From an uncultured Lachnospiraceae bacterium (GTDB lineage: Bacteria > Bacillota > Clostridia > Lachnospirales > Lachnospiraceae), in contig CATKXR010000003.1 in NCBI GenBank assembly GCA_949840805.1, positions 62,001 to 126,000 of the forward strand: a DNA stretch of 64,000 bases, written 5' to 3'. Made by a program: the position numbers and the translations under genes. Shown here piece by piece: positions 8,569 through 17,232 of this stretch. The notes beneath the pieces were generated by a model. It ran no database searches, was not told the DNA's origin, and saw only the letters and a list, made by a program, of their open reading frames with translations. The stretch's first letter is position 1, and every line of letters starts with the position of its first letter.

Positions 8569-8584
8569 AAACGATCTCCTCCCT

Positions 8585-10387
8585 TCACCGAAACACCATT
8601 CTCAAATACTCCACCAGCGTCTCCGTCCCCTCCTCCCGGTACACGATTTCCCTGGCCAGTACCGGATAATCCGTAATCAGGTTGTCCACCCCCAGCATTC
8701 TCAGCCTCTCCATCTCACTTTTAGAATTCACCGTCCATGCATGGACTCCCATCCCTCTCTCATGGGCCCTCTCCACCACCCTCCGGCTCACAAAACTGGC
8801 CCGTATACTGATAAAGTCCACAGTTTCCGCAAAATAGAGATCCCCAAAAGCCGCCGACAATATATACCCTGTTCTGATCTCCGGAGCAATTGTCTTTACC
8901 TGTTCCAAATATGCCAGGCTGGTAGAGGATACCACACACTGTTTTTCCATACCCTTATCCCGAATCTGTTCCACAACTTTCCCCACGATCCGGCTGTCCG
9001 GCCCTATATTTTTCACCTCGATATTCAGGTTGATCTTTCCTTTACAGAACTCCAGGACCTGGTCAAGCCGTGGGATCTTCTCACCGGCATACTCCGGTGA
9101 AAACCAACTGCCCACCTCCAGTTCCTGCAGCTCCTCCCATGTCATGGAAGCAATGGAACGGTTCACCCCTGCCACCCTTTTCAGCGTAGCGTCATGGCCC
9201 AGCACTACCACATTATCCCTTGTCATCTGGACATCCAGCTCCACATAATCCGCCAGCTCCTCCACGGCTGCCTTAACGGCCGCCATAGTATTTTCCGGCG
9301 TCATTTTCGAACTTCCGCGATGGGCAGTGATCTGAGTCTCAAAAAACATCCTGTCCGACAGGGCAAACCCGTGGTATACCATATCAAAAATACATAAAAG
9401 CGCCGCTGCCACGATCATTGACACTGCCACAGCCACCCGCTTTTTTACTGCAGAAACCCTGGGTAAATCCGTGCTGTAAGAAATTTTGTGACGGAATGCC
9501 TGGTCTCCCCGAGAGTAATATACCGCTGCCAGCGCCCCAAAATCCGCTATAATTAAAAAAATACCGCCCAAAAACAACAATACCCGCTCAATCCGCTCTG
9601 TCACCAGCAAAAGCACTGCCAGGGCAAGATTTTTCCGGGCATACAGCACCACCGACACGGCGGCAGAAAACACGGCCAGAAGATATACAGACACAACTGC
9701 CAGCGCCACTGTCAGGTTGCATCCGATCAGCAGCGCCAAAACCTGTCCTTTACATCCCTTCATCAGCCGTCTGCTGCTTTCGCAGGAAGACGAAAAAACC
9801 TGACGGCTTCCCATACAACCAAAACCGGCAAAAACCATTGGCAGAGAAGCAATCGCACACAAGACCAGAAAGCAGGCGGCCATCCACGGCACCCACCTGG
9901 TTTCTATCATCTCCTGAATCACAAAATTCAGCGGCCTCAGATGGGAAAGACATCTGCCGATCAGCAGCAGATTCACTAAAAGGTAATGAACTGCCAGCAC
10001 CAGGCAAAGCTTCCAGTTTTTTCTGCAAATCTCCTCTGCCGCCCCCTGCATGCCTCTCCAGAAAATACCAAAAGGGGCCAGCTTCTGTTGACAGGCCGAC
10101 CCCTGAAATGCAGCAACCAATGCAGCGCTCTCCAGCAATATCAGCAAAAGTCCGGCTGCACTGATTACTATAAGCGCCGGTATCGTCCACGGATGTACCA
10201 GGAAGTCTCCAAAGTTAGATGCCGTCAGATAGCTGTATCCTGCCATCGTAAGCGACCACTTTAAAATCCTGTTTGCCAGCCGCAGATATACCGGCAGCAA
10301 TATCCCCCGGTATAAAAGCTCAAACAAAAGAACATTTCCCAGATTCTGCCGAACCATGCGGCATGTTTCTTTTGTCAAAAGGCTCAT
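8585..10387 (-). CDS. membrane glycerophosphodiester phosphodiesterase
   Basis: The 600-aa protein has an N-terminal membrane part of about eight hydrophobic helices (residues ~15-340; the glycerophosphoryl diester phosphodiesterase membrane domain). An extracytoplasmic-type GDPD TIM barrel follows. The barrel carries [14 protein letters not shown] (the HRG catalytic motif), [20 protein letters not shown] (E, D and H of the active site) and LNIEVKN. The enzyme class hydrolyses glycerophosphodiesters or lipoteichoic-type polymers to glycerol-3-phosphate. Anchoring suggests action on membrane lipid or LTA headgroups. It lies in a tight minus-strand run with dtd (16 bp) and the (p)ppGpp synthetase gene (7 bp). 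Confidence 0.9.
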   Translation of the reverse strand: MSLLTKETCRMVRQNLGNVLLFELLYRGILLPVYLRLANRILKWSLTMAGYSYLTASNFGDFLVHPWTIPALIVISAAGLLLILLESAALVAAFQGSACQQKLAPFGIFWRGMQGAAEEICRKNWKLCLVLAVHYLLVNLLLIGRCLSHLRPLNFVIQEMIETRWVPWMAACFLVLCAIASLPMVFAGFGCMGSRQVFSSSCESSRRLMKGCKGQVLALLIGCNLTVALAVVSVYLLAVFSAAVSVVLYARKNLALAVLLLVTERIERVLLFLGGIFLIIADFGALAAVYYSRGDQAFRHKISYSTDLPRVSAVKKRVAVAVSMIVAAALLCIFDMVYHGFALSDRMFFETQITAHRGSSKMTPENTMAAVKAAVEELADYVELDVQMTRDNVVVLGHDATLKRVAGVNRSIASMTWEELQELEVGSWFSPEYAGEKIPRLDQVLEFCKGKINLNIEVKNIGPDSRIVGKVVEQIRDKGMEKQCVVSSTSLAYLEQVKTIAPEIRTGYILSAAFGDLYFAETVDFISIRASFVSRRVVERAHERGMGVHAWTVNSKSEMERLRMLGVDNLITDYPVLAREIVYREEGTETLVEYLRMVFR

Positions 10388-10394
10388 TGTAACC

Positions 10395-11057
10395 TCACTC
10401 TTTCTGCTCCTCCCCCAGAGATACGATCATCTGATTCAGCGAAAACATTTTATCATCCAGCATATCCACCACAGCAGCACATGCCTTCAGCTCTGCCTGC
10501 AGGCTCGCAGGGGCATTCCCCTCAAATTTATAATAAATCTTATGTTCCAGACTTGCCCAAAAATCCATTGCCACCGTTCGGATCTGAATCTCCACTTTGG
10601 TTTCTGCAGGTCCCTGGCTTAAATAAATGGGTATGGTCACTACCATATGGTAGCTTTTATACCCGTTGGGCTTTGGATTCCTGATATAATCCTTTACATG
10701 CAGAATCGTCACATCGCTTTGCCGCGCAATCATATCCGCAATCTGGTAAATGTCCTGAGTGTAGGAACAGATGATCCGGATCCCGGCAATGTCATTAAGC
10801 TTTTCCACCATATTCTGAATGGTAACGTCATGCCCTGCCCGCTTTAACTTTTTCACAATACTGTTGGGGGTCTTTAGACGTGACTTTATATGCTCAATTG
10901 GCGTATGCCCGTAAATGTGAACAAATTCACTGTTAAGGATTTCAATCTTGGTGTTAATTTCCTTCAGCGCGGAATCATACAAAAACATGATGGATTTCCA
11001 CTGGTCGATCTGGCTGCGGTTATTGGGGATCTTTGTTGCTTCTGTCCCGTTTCCCAT
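10395..11057 (-). CDS. small alarmone synthetase, RelQ/YjbM type
   Basis: The 220-aa protein has only the RelA/SpoT synthetase domain and makes (p)ppGpp (or pGpp) from ATP and GTP/GDP. Seen are LNDIAGIRIICSY, the G-loop PKPNGYKSYHMVV and VEIQIRTVAMDFWASLEHKI, which carries the catalytic-site E and Q. No HD hydrolase or TGS domain is present, which separates it from the long Rel enzymes. It sits 3 bp after the S1-domain gene and 7 bp before the GDPD gene. Such small synthetases often answer cell-wall stress, which fits a GDPD neighbour, but that link is an inference. Confidence 0.92.
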   Translation of the reverse strand: MGNGTEATKIPNNRSQIDQWKSIMFLYDSALKEINTKIEILNSEFVHIYGHTPIEHIKSRLKTPNSIVKKLKRAGHDVTIQNMVEKLNDIAGIRIICSYTQDIYQIADMIARQSDVTILHVKDYIRNPKPNGYKSYHMVVTIPIYLSQGPAETKVEIQIRTVAMDFWASLEHKIYYKFEGNAPASLQAELKACAAVVDMLDDKMFSLNQMIVSLGEEQKE

Positions 11058-11060
11058 ACA

Positions 11061-11906
11061 TTAAAGCTTAATATCCTTTAACAGGGAAGCAAGTCCTGTG
11101 GTGGCAGCTCCGGACTCTTTGTAGTTAAATACTTCTTCCTTTGTTTCCTCTCCCTGTTCTAAAGCTTTCATGCTCAGGCTGATGCGTCCGTCACCCACGC
11201 CGATGACCTTCACCTTCACCTTCTGCCCTTCTTTTAATACCACGCCCGGATTCTTAATGCGCTGGGTACTGATCTGAGACACATGCAAAAGCCCGGTAAC
11301 TCCGGTCTCCAGATCCACAAACGCGCCATAATCCTTGATGCTGTCCACAGTTCCTTCCAGCACGGCGCCGACTTTGACTGCGGCCATTCTGGCAGCCTTT
11401 TCCGCCGCTTCCTTTTCCTTCATAACCACTCTGGCGGAAAGCACCAGTTTCTTGCGCTCCGGCTCCACGGTGATCGGCACTACTTCCAGATATTTGCCCA
11501 CATAATCTTCCAGCTTTTCCACATACTTGGTGGAAATGTGGGACGCGGGAATGAATCCCTGGATCTCGTCAATATATGCTACGACACCGGACTTAACCAC
11601 TTCCTTTACTTTTACCTTGGTAACGGTCTTATCCTGCATCATCTCCAGAAGATTCGCCCACTTCTGCGCGTCCGGTCCCTCCTGCTCCTGATAATCATTG
11701 TGACGCTCGTCGAATTCCTTGTAGGAAGCCTCCAGCTCGCTGGCAAAATCTGCCATGGTCTCTGCTGGCTCCGTCTCTGCCTTAACCGGCTCTGCTGCAG
11801 GCTCCGCAGCATTTACTGCCTCTGCCTGTACGGCTTCCGGCACAACGGCTGCCGCCTCTGTGGGCTCCGCCGCATTTACTTCCGTGTTCTTTACTTCTTC
11901 GTTCAT
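11061..11906 (-). CDS. S1 RNA-binding domain protein (ribosomal S1 homologue)
   Basis: The 281-aa protein starts with an Ala/Glu/Val-rich low-complexity tail of about 55 residues, followed by two S1 (OB-fold) domains. The first includes SGVVAYIDEIQGFIPASHIS; the second includes VDSIKDYGAFVDLETGVTGL and GRISLSMKALE. Proteins of this type bind single-stranded mRNA near the ribosome in Firmicutes; full S1 has four to six repeats, so this is a short form. The acidic N-terminal extension is unusual and probably disordered. It is the first gene of the S1 - alarmone synthetase - GDPD - dtd run. Confidence 0.85.
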   Translation of the reverse strand: MNEEVKNTEVNAAEPTEAAAVVPEAVQAEAVNAAEPAAEPVKAETEPAETMADFASELEASYKEFDERHNDYQEQEGPDAQKWANLLEMMQDKTVTKVKVKEVVKSGVVAYIDEIQGFIPASHISTKYVEKLEDYVGKYLEVVPITVEPERKKLVLSARVVMKEKEAAEKAARMAAVKVGAVLEGTVDSIKDYGAFVDLETGVTGLLHVSQISTQRIKNPGVVLKEGQKVKVKVIGVGDGRISLSMKALEQGEETKEEVFNYKESGAATTGLASLLKDIKL

Positions 11907-12122
11907 CGTACAACACTCCTTTACTTCTGCCTCATTACCGGACTAAAGGAACTGGCGCTCCGGCTGCTACGAAGACTTTACCACATTTTCGCATATTTTT
12001 CTATAGTTTTCTTTGTAAAAATATGATATACTCGGTACGGTTTCTTTATAAATCCTGTTTTACTGCAAAAATTGGCAGATTTTTACAGGATACCATCACT
12101 TTTATTAATAGGATGAAACATT
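11907..12122. other. divergent intergenic region between S1-domain and PHP genes
   Basis: ATCCTGT (12052-12058) pairs with ACAGGAT (12085-12091) and CTGC (12063-12066) with GCAG (12075-12078), a nested hairpin in the PHP leader. A TATACT-like -10 near 12026 has a poor -35. No gene is seen. Confidence 0.4.
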
Positions 12123-12872
12123 ATGAATGATATTCTTGACCTGCATACCCACACCTTTGCCAGCGGGCATGCCTACAACACCCTTTATGAGATGGTGCAT
12201 TCCGCTTCTGAAAAAGGACTGAAGCTTTTGGGCGTCACAGAACACGCCCCCCGGATTCCCGGCGCCTGCCATCCCTTTTACTTTATTAATTTTAAGGTGG
12301 TCCCCCGGATTCTTTATAATGTCCGTCTTCTGATGGGCTGTGAGCTGAATATTGTCAGCTATGACGGAAGCATTGATCTGGAACCCCGCTACCAGAGAGA
12401 ACTGGACTTCGGGATAGCCAGTATCCATGAACCCTGTTACGACAGCGGCACAGTCTCCCAGAACACCGCCGCTTACCTGGGCGCCATGAAAAATCCTGTT
12501 GTACACATTATAGGCCACCCGGACGACGGGCGCTTTCCGGCGGATTATGAAACCCTGGTCTGCGCCGCAAAGGAACACCATGTACTTCTGGAGATTAACA
12601 ATAGCTCTCTTTCTCCTGGCTGCCACCGGAAAAATTCCCGGGAAAACATCCTGTCCATTCTGGAATACTGCCGCAGGTATCAGGTATCCGTTGTGGTAGA
12701 CAGCGATGCCCACTGTGAGGTTGATGTGGGAAACCATGGCCGCGCCTTCAGCATTCTGGAAGAAATTGATTTTCCGGAAGAATTGGTGGTCAACCATTCC
12801 CTGGAAAGAGCCGCCGCCTTTATTCCCGCCCTGCAAAAACACCTTGCCTCAGGAGGAGCCGGCAATGATTAA
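12123..12872 (+). CDS. PHP-domain phosphoesterase, YcdX-like
   Basis: The 249-aa protein is a PHP-fold metal-dependent hydrolase. It begins DLHTHTFASGHA (HxH metal motif with the nearby H), followed by GVTEHAP, an internal GCELNI, SIHEP and a late VVDSDAH motif, which together supply the trinuclear metal site. The YcdX group hydrolyses phosphate esters; the substrate here is unknown. The ATG at 12123 follows AGGATGAAAC. The stop overlaps the start of the LysR gene by 8 bp, so the two are translationally coupled, unusual for a LysR gene and a hint that they act together. Confidence 0.88.
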   Translation: MNDILDLHTHTFASGHAYNTLYEMVHSASEKGLKLLGVTEHAPRIPGACHPFYFINFKVVPRILYNVRLLMGCELNIVSYDGSIDLEPRYQRELDFGIASIHEPCYDSGTVSQNTAAYLGAMKNPVVHIIGHPDDGRFPADYETLVCAAKEHHVLLEINNSSLSPGCHRKNSRENILSILEYCRRYQVSVVVDSDAHCEVDVGNHGRAFSILEEIDFPEELVVNHSLERAAAFIPALQKHLASGGAGND

Positions 12873-13812
12873 TTTCCTCAACCTGGAGTATTTTCTTGTG
12901 GCTGCGGAGGAACTGAACTTTACAAAAGCCGCCAGACAGCTTTATATATCCCAACAGTCTTTAAGCAACCATATTTCCAACATGGAGAAGGAATTTGATG
13001 TAATCCTGTTTAACCGGACCAATCCCCTGACCCTGACCTATGCCGGACAAGCCCTTAAAAAACGTGCCAGACAGCTTCTTGACCTGAAAAACGAAACTTA
13101 CCGGGAACTGGCTGACATCAAGGACTTTACCATCGGGCGGCTGACTATCGGCGTCTCCCATACACGTGGACGGGTCATTCTTCCGGAGATCCTGCCCATA
13201 TACCAAAAACAGTTTCCCAGCATTGAGTTAAGCCTGTTAGAAGGCAATTCCTCCGAGCTGGACCAGGGCCTTCTTCACGGCGATGTGGACCTGATTATCG
13301 GAATGCTGCCTTTCCGGGTGGAAGATGTGGGAACCGTGCCGATCTGCGAAGAAGAAATTCTTCTGGCTGTCTCTGACGCGGTCTTAGAACGCACCTTTCC
13401 CGGCCGTGTGGAGGAGATAAAAACACGGCTTGCCGAGCATACCGATCTGACGCTTCTAAGCCGCTGCCCGTTTCTTATGATCAACCAGGGCAACCGCGTC
13501 CGCACTCTTGCGGACGAGATGTTTGCAGATGCCGGGATTACCCCTCAGATTATCCTGGAGACGGAAAATATTGAGACCGTGCTGGCTTTGGCTGTCAAAG
13601 GAATGGGGATCACATTTTACCCCAAAATGTTTATGGCCAGCCATGATGACGTCAACGCTTTTAAAAATAAAGTACGGCAGCATACGTCCCTTAACTTCTA
13701 TTCCCTGGATTCCCCCAAAGCCCACGGAACTCTGGGCATCGGCTTCCACAAAGGCCATTATATGTCCCAGGCGGCAAGAGAATTTATACGCATCGCAAAA
13801 AAAGTCCTGTAA
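12865..13812 (+). CDS. LysR family transcriptional regulator
   Basis: The 315-aa protein has the winged helix-turn-helix of LysR proteins at residues ~1-60 (YFLVAAEELNFTKAARQLYI then SQQSLSNHISNMEKE). A periplasmic-binding-like co-inducer domain (about 90-300) follows. The ATG at 12865 is set by AGGAGGAG five bases upstream. An in-frame upstream extension to 12706 lies inside the PHP gene and is rejected. The effector is unknown. LysR regulators usually stand divergent to their target, but this one is downstream of and overlapping the PHP gene. Confidence 0.93.
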   Translation: MINFLNLEYFLVAAEELNFTKAARQLYISQQSLSNHISNMEKEFDVILFNRTNPLTLTYAGQALKKRARQLLDLKNETYRELADIKDFTIGRLTIGVSHTRGRVILPEILPIYQKQFPSIELSLLEGNSSELDQGLLHGDVDLIIGMLPFRVEDVGTVPICEEEILLAVSDAVLERTFPGRVEEIKTRLAEHTDLTLLSRCPFLMINQGNRVRTLADEMFADAGITPQIILETENIETVLALAVKGMGITFYPKMFMASHDDVNAFKNKVRQHTSLNFYSLDSPKAHGTLGIGFHKGHYMSQAAREFIRIAKKVL

Positions 13813-13813
13813 T

Positions 13814-13892
13814 AAATCCGGCAGAACCCATTACCAGTGCAGCACTGCTTATATTTCGGCAATGCTGCATAAGAATGTGTTCTGCCGGATTT
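13814..13892. terminator. bidirectional terminator between LysR and DHHW genes
   Basis: AATCCGGCAGAAC (from 13815) pairs with GTTCTGCCGGATT (to 13891), with an inner GCAGCA/TGCTGC helix (13839-13844/13863-13868). T-rich sequence follows on the plus strand (TTTTCATCCTTTTTC). The genes on both sides converge on it. Confidence 0.75.
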
Positions 13893-13904
13893 TCATCCTT
13901 TTTC

Positions 13905-15386
13905 TTATTTATTCAAAATATCTCGTATCTGCTGGGACGGCCTTTTACTAAGCACGTCTGCGTTATTGAGGAACAACACATCCTGTACCTGGTTCTCCTT
14001 TACGAAATCTACCAGATTATCTCCATAATAGCGGTAATCCACCACATAAACCTTCTGATAATGATCTACCAAAAATGGAACAAATGCATTTCCATAAGAT
14101 TCTTTGATGATCACACAGGAGGAACCGTCCGTAATTTCAGGATTATTGATCCAGGAAAACGGGTTATCCCCTCCGATAAAGCAACTGTACTTAACTCCCG
14201 GCGCGTATTCACTCACATCATTAATAATATTCCACTTTTTTTCCCCGACGTCCTTGTCGATAAACCTTATCAGGTTCGTTCCCTGAGGCATATATGCCGT
14301 AATGGTATCCGGATTATTTTTCAGCGCTTCCGCCTGGCCGCTGAAGGCATACAGGCTTCCTACAAAATGGTCAAATACTTTTGTCTCATATTCATCCAGT
14401 TCTTTCGGCTTAAATCCCTTTGCCTTGGCAAACTCCCTGTAGGCATAATAAGCTCCCAGAGCCGTCCAGTGGTGGTCTGTATTGAAATAAATATACTCCG
14501 AATTGTGTTTCTTTAAAGTATCATATACCGGAACCTTTTTTACGCTGTCATTGATCTGGCTGTATACATAGTCAAACACCTTATTCTGAGGAGAACTTTT
14601 TAAAGACTCCTGTATCTTTTCGTCCAGGCACACGCTGACAGCCGTTGGAACCAGCATATCATATACCTGCGCGATTCCCTGAAGCTTCTGGGCGGCTTCA
14701 TTGATCGCAAGGGCGTACAGGTCTGCCCCTTCCCGGTTGAAAAAATAAAGCTCAAAGCCTTTTCCATCGGCAATATAAACCGTTCCCGCCACTTCCGGTT
14801 CCGTATGGATCGTAGCATCAGGAAACCGTCCCTGCCCCACCTGGGCCGCCATCTGGGCGGCTTCTGCCGCGGCATCTGTGATATCTTCCCTATTCTCCCC
14901 ATCAACAGCCCGGTCTGTTTCCCGTGCCTTATGTCCGTCAGAAGAATCCGCATACCTCTCTTCCCCTGTTCCTTCTTCCTGCTCCTCTGTCACAGGTTCC
15001 GGGGCCGAAGGAGGAGAACCTGCATCCGGTATCTCGTCTGCCTCGGTGATCGCTCCGTAAAGCTGCCGGCCCTTGACCCCGTAAAACTCTTTTACCTTGG
15101 AATTGGCGGAAAGAAGCGCCTCCCGGAAAGGAAACGTATCTGCGTACCACAATGCAATCTGGTTGAAATATTCGCCGTTTAAAAAGCTGTCGATCTGAAA
15201 CGAAGGAAACTTTTCCAGCTCCCTTTTCTCCACATCGGACACCTTTGGCCTTAAAGGCATGGACAAACCCAATATAAACAAGGCCAAAAGCCCAAAGGCA
15301 AACAAATATAATGTAACCGTATCACGACGCTTCAATATCTTCCGTATCCGCAATTTCATATGATGTTTTCTCATATTCTTATTCAA
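13905..15386 (-). CDS. DHHW family protein, partner of membrane O-acyltransferase
   Basis: The 493-aa protein has a single N-terminal membrane helix (about residues 26-45) and an extracytoplasmic AlgX/AlgJ-like SGNH-fold domain. The NTDHHWTALGAYYAYREFA segment is the family-naming DHHW motif with catalytic His. A C-terminal CVIIKESYGNAFVPFL segment probably supplies the serine. Proteins of this family complete O-acetylation of an exported polymer together with an MBOAT protein, whose gene is 8 bp upstream. A low-complexity acidic, Ala/Glu-rich insert (residues ~120-190) interrupts the domain. The acceptor polymer is unknown. Confidence 0.85.
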   Translation of the reverse strand: MNKNMRKHHMKLRIRKILKRRDTVTLYLFAFGLLALFILGLSMPLRPKVSDVEKRELEKFPSFQIDSFLNGEYFNQIALWYADTFPFREALLSANSKVKEFYGVKGRQLYGAITEADEIPDAGSPPSAPEPVTEEQEEGTGEERYADSSDGHKARETDRAVDGENREDITDAAAEAAQMAAQVGQGRFPDATIHTEPEVAGTVYIADGKGFELYFFNREGADLYALAINEAAQKLQGIAQVYDMLVPTAVSVCLDEKIQESLKSSPQNKVFDYVYSQINDSVKKVPVYDTLKKHNSEYIYFNTDHHWTALGAYYAYREFAKAKGFKPKELDEYETKVFDHFVGSLYAFSGQAEALKNNPDTITAYMPQGTNLIRFIDKDVGEKKWNIINDVSEYAPGVKYSCFIGGDNPFSWINNPEITDGSSCVIIKESYGNAFVPFLVDHYQKVYVVDYRYYGDNLVDFVKENQVQDVLFLNNADVLSKRPSQQIRDILNK

Positions 15387-15394
15387 CCCTTTTT

Positions 15395-16831
15395 CTAAAA
15401 CTGAAAATATAAAAACGGATTATAGCTGTTTCCCACCAATGCCAGAACCGAAAGCCCCCACAAAAGCACCATCAACACAACCTGTCCCACATACACCGGG
15501 TATGCCAGGCGGCTGCGGCTGGAGTACCACCCAAGCAGCCATTCTTTTCCTGCTTTAAAAATCGGTGTGCTGGCCAAAACGGCAAAAATCATGAAAAACA
15601 TGTTATTCTTCAGAATCAGCTCCGTATGGATGTCCATAAGCCCGTTTCCGTTGCCTCCAAACATCCCCTTCAGGATTACCGCAATATTTCCCATATTTTC
15701 CGAACGGAAGAGAATCCACCCGAAAAAAACAACAATCAAAGCATAAAAATGGCCGAATACTGACGGAATCTTCTCCAACAGTTTCCCTAAAAATCCCTTT
15801 TCTATTACAAGAAATACAAAGAAATACAATCCCCACAATACATAATTCCAGCTTGCCCCATGCCAGAAGCCTGTAAGCAGCCAGACTACAAAAAGATTCC
15901 TCATATTCTTAAGCTTACTGCATCGGCTCCCCCCCAACGGTATGTATATATAATCCCTGAAAAAGCTGCTGAGGGTTATATGCCATCTTTTCCAGAAGTC
16001 CTTGATGGACACTGCCATATAAGGATAGTTAAAATTTTCTTCATAGTGCAGGCCAATCATCTCCCCCATTCCAATGGCCATATCGGAATACGCGGAAAAA
16101 TCAAGATAGATCTGCATCATATACATCAGCATGCCAACCCATAGCCCTGCTGCCGGAATCCCGGAAAGTTCCGCAGCCGTCGCCGGAAGAAGGGAATCCG
16201 CAATAGACGCGCAGCTATTTGCAAGAACAGCCTTTTTCGCAAGCCCGGTAAAAAAACGGCGTATCCCCCTACCGATCATGGGAAGCCTGACGGAACGCTC
16301 CTCCAGCTCGTTTGCCACATGTTCATACCGGACAATCGGCCCTGCAATACACTGATGAAACAGCCCTGCATAGAGCAGAAGCATCCAGTATTTCCGCTGT
16401 GCGGCCACTTCCCCTCTGTACACATCCACCACATAGGAAAGAAGCTGAAAGGTATAAAAAGAAATGCCGATAGGCAGTACAATCTGGGGAACGGCAGCCG
16501 GCACATGCACCACTGCCTGGACATTGGTGAGAAAAAAGGTCAGGTATTTAAAAATACCAAGAACTGCCGCAAGTCCCACACATCCCGCCGTCAGCCATTG
16601 CTTTCTTTTCCTTTTGCTTTTTCTGTATCTGTCTATCCTGAGAGCCGAATACCAGGCAATCCACACCATCCCCATGAGAAGAAAAAGATACTTTGGTCCC
16701 CCCCAGGAATAAAAGATAAGGGAAAAAATAAGCATCTCTATATTTTTAGCCTTTAAACCGGGCATCAGACAGTAAAAAAACAGGTTTAACGGCAAAAAAA
16801 ACAATATAAAAAACAGGCTGGAAAAAACCAT
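15395..16831 (-). CDS. MBOAT family membrane O-acyltransferase
   Basis: The 478-aa polytopic protein (about ten to twelve hydrophobic segments) moves acyl groups across the membrane for modification of a surface polymer, as AlgI, DltB and PatA do. It shows FWKRWHITLSSFFRDYIYIP and TGFWHGASWNYVLWG, the latter with the invariant MBOAT histidine. The start ATG 16831 follows GGAGG by 9 bases and gives the family N-terminus MVFSSLFFILFFLP; a 25-residue upstream extension has no ribosome site. It forms a two-gene unit with the DHHW protein. Confidence 0.92.
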   Translation of the reverse strand: MVFSSLFFILFFLPLNLFFYCLMPGLKAKNIEMLIFSLIFYSWGGPKYLFLLMGMVWIAWYSALRIDRYRKSKRKRKQWLTAGCVGLAAVLGIFKYLTFFLTNVQAVVHVPAAVPQIVLPIGISFYTFQLLSYVVDVYRGEVAAQRKYWMLLLYAGLFHQCIAGPIVRYEHVANELEERSVRLPMIGRGIRRFFTGLAKKAVLANSCASIADSLLPATAAELSGIPAAGLWVGMLMYMMQIYLDFSAYSDMAIGMGEMIGLHYEENFNYPYMAVSIKDFWKRWHITLSSFFRDYIYIPLGGSRCSKLKNMRNLFVVWLLTGFWHGASWNYVLWGLYFFVFLVIEKGFLGKLLEKIPSVFGHFYALIVVFFGWILFRSENMGNIAVILKGMFGGNGNGLMDIHTELILKNNMFFMIFAVLASTPIFKAGKEWLLGWYSSRSRLAYPVYVGQVVLMVLLWGLSVLALVGNSYNPFLYFQF

Positions 16832-17028
16832 GGATCCTATCCTCCGTTCATCAATTGTCCTTTTCTGGTCAATCGTCTTTCGATACAGAAGCATCAGACA
16901 GTTCAAATTTTCTTTAAAACTGCTGCAAACGCCTTCCCATTTCCGACTACTTCATTATACACAGATACCACTGTTATTTCCAAGTACTTTTTTAAGAAAA
17001 TGCCATATTTTTTTCTCTTCCTTTTTTC

Positions 17029-17057
17029 TTGACTTTTTTTGTCTGCTATGCTACTTT
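17029..17057 (+). promoter_or_regulatory. promoter of the AGCS symporter leader
   Basis: TTGACT (17029-17034), 17-bp spacer, TACTTT (17052-17057) preceded by TGC (extended -10 like). Transcription would begin about 170 bp before the start codon. The rest of 16832-17232 holds no gene. Confidence 0.5.
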
Positions 17058-17097
17058 ATTAAAGTGCATGGATGTATAATTGGTCATTTGCAATGGG

Positions 17098-17129
17098 GCA
17101 GGTGGAACATCAGGTTCCCCCTGCTTTTT
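17098..17129 (+). terminator. terminator hairpin inside the AGCS leader
   Basis: GCAGG-t-GGAAC (17098-17108) pairs with GTTCC-c-CCTGC (17114-17124), followed by TTTTT (17125-17129). It lies between the promoter and the gene, so it can act as an attenuator. Confidence 0.65.
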
Positions 17130-17232
17130 GTTCGGCCGGTATCAAATCCTTACTGCCGGGCGTTTTCCCCATTCCATACCCGCGTCTATGCCGAATCCCC
17201 TTCCGCCGGGGAGGGACAACAGGAGGAAAAGT

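Noticed and set aside
11283-12026. 247-codon plus-strand frame opposite the S1-domain gene
   Set aside because: Leu/Cys/Arg-rich antisense frame; the S1 domains are unmistakable on the minus strand.
12105-12842. 245-codon minus-strand frame opposite the PHP gene
   Set aside because: The plus-strand frame has the HxH and SDAH metal motifs and a ribosome site; the minus frame has neither.
17029-17129. T-box or glycine riboswitch before the AGCS gene
   Set aside because: GGTGGAAC before the terminator looks T-box-like, but the transcript before it is far too short for a specifier stem. No glycine-aptamer core was found either.
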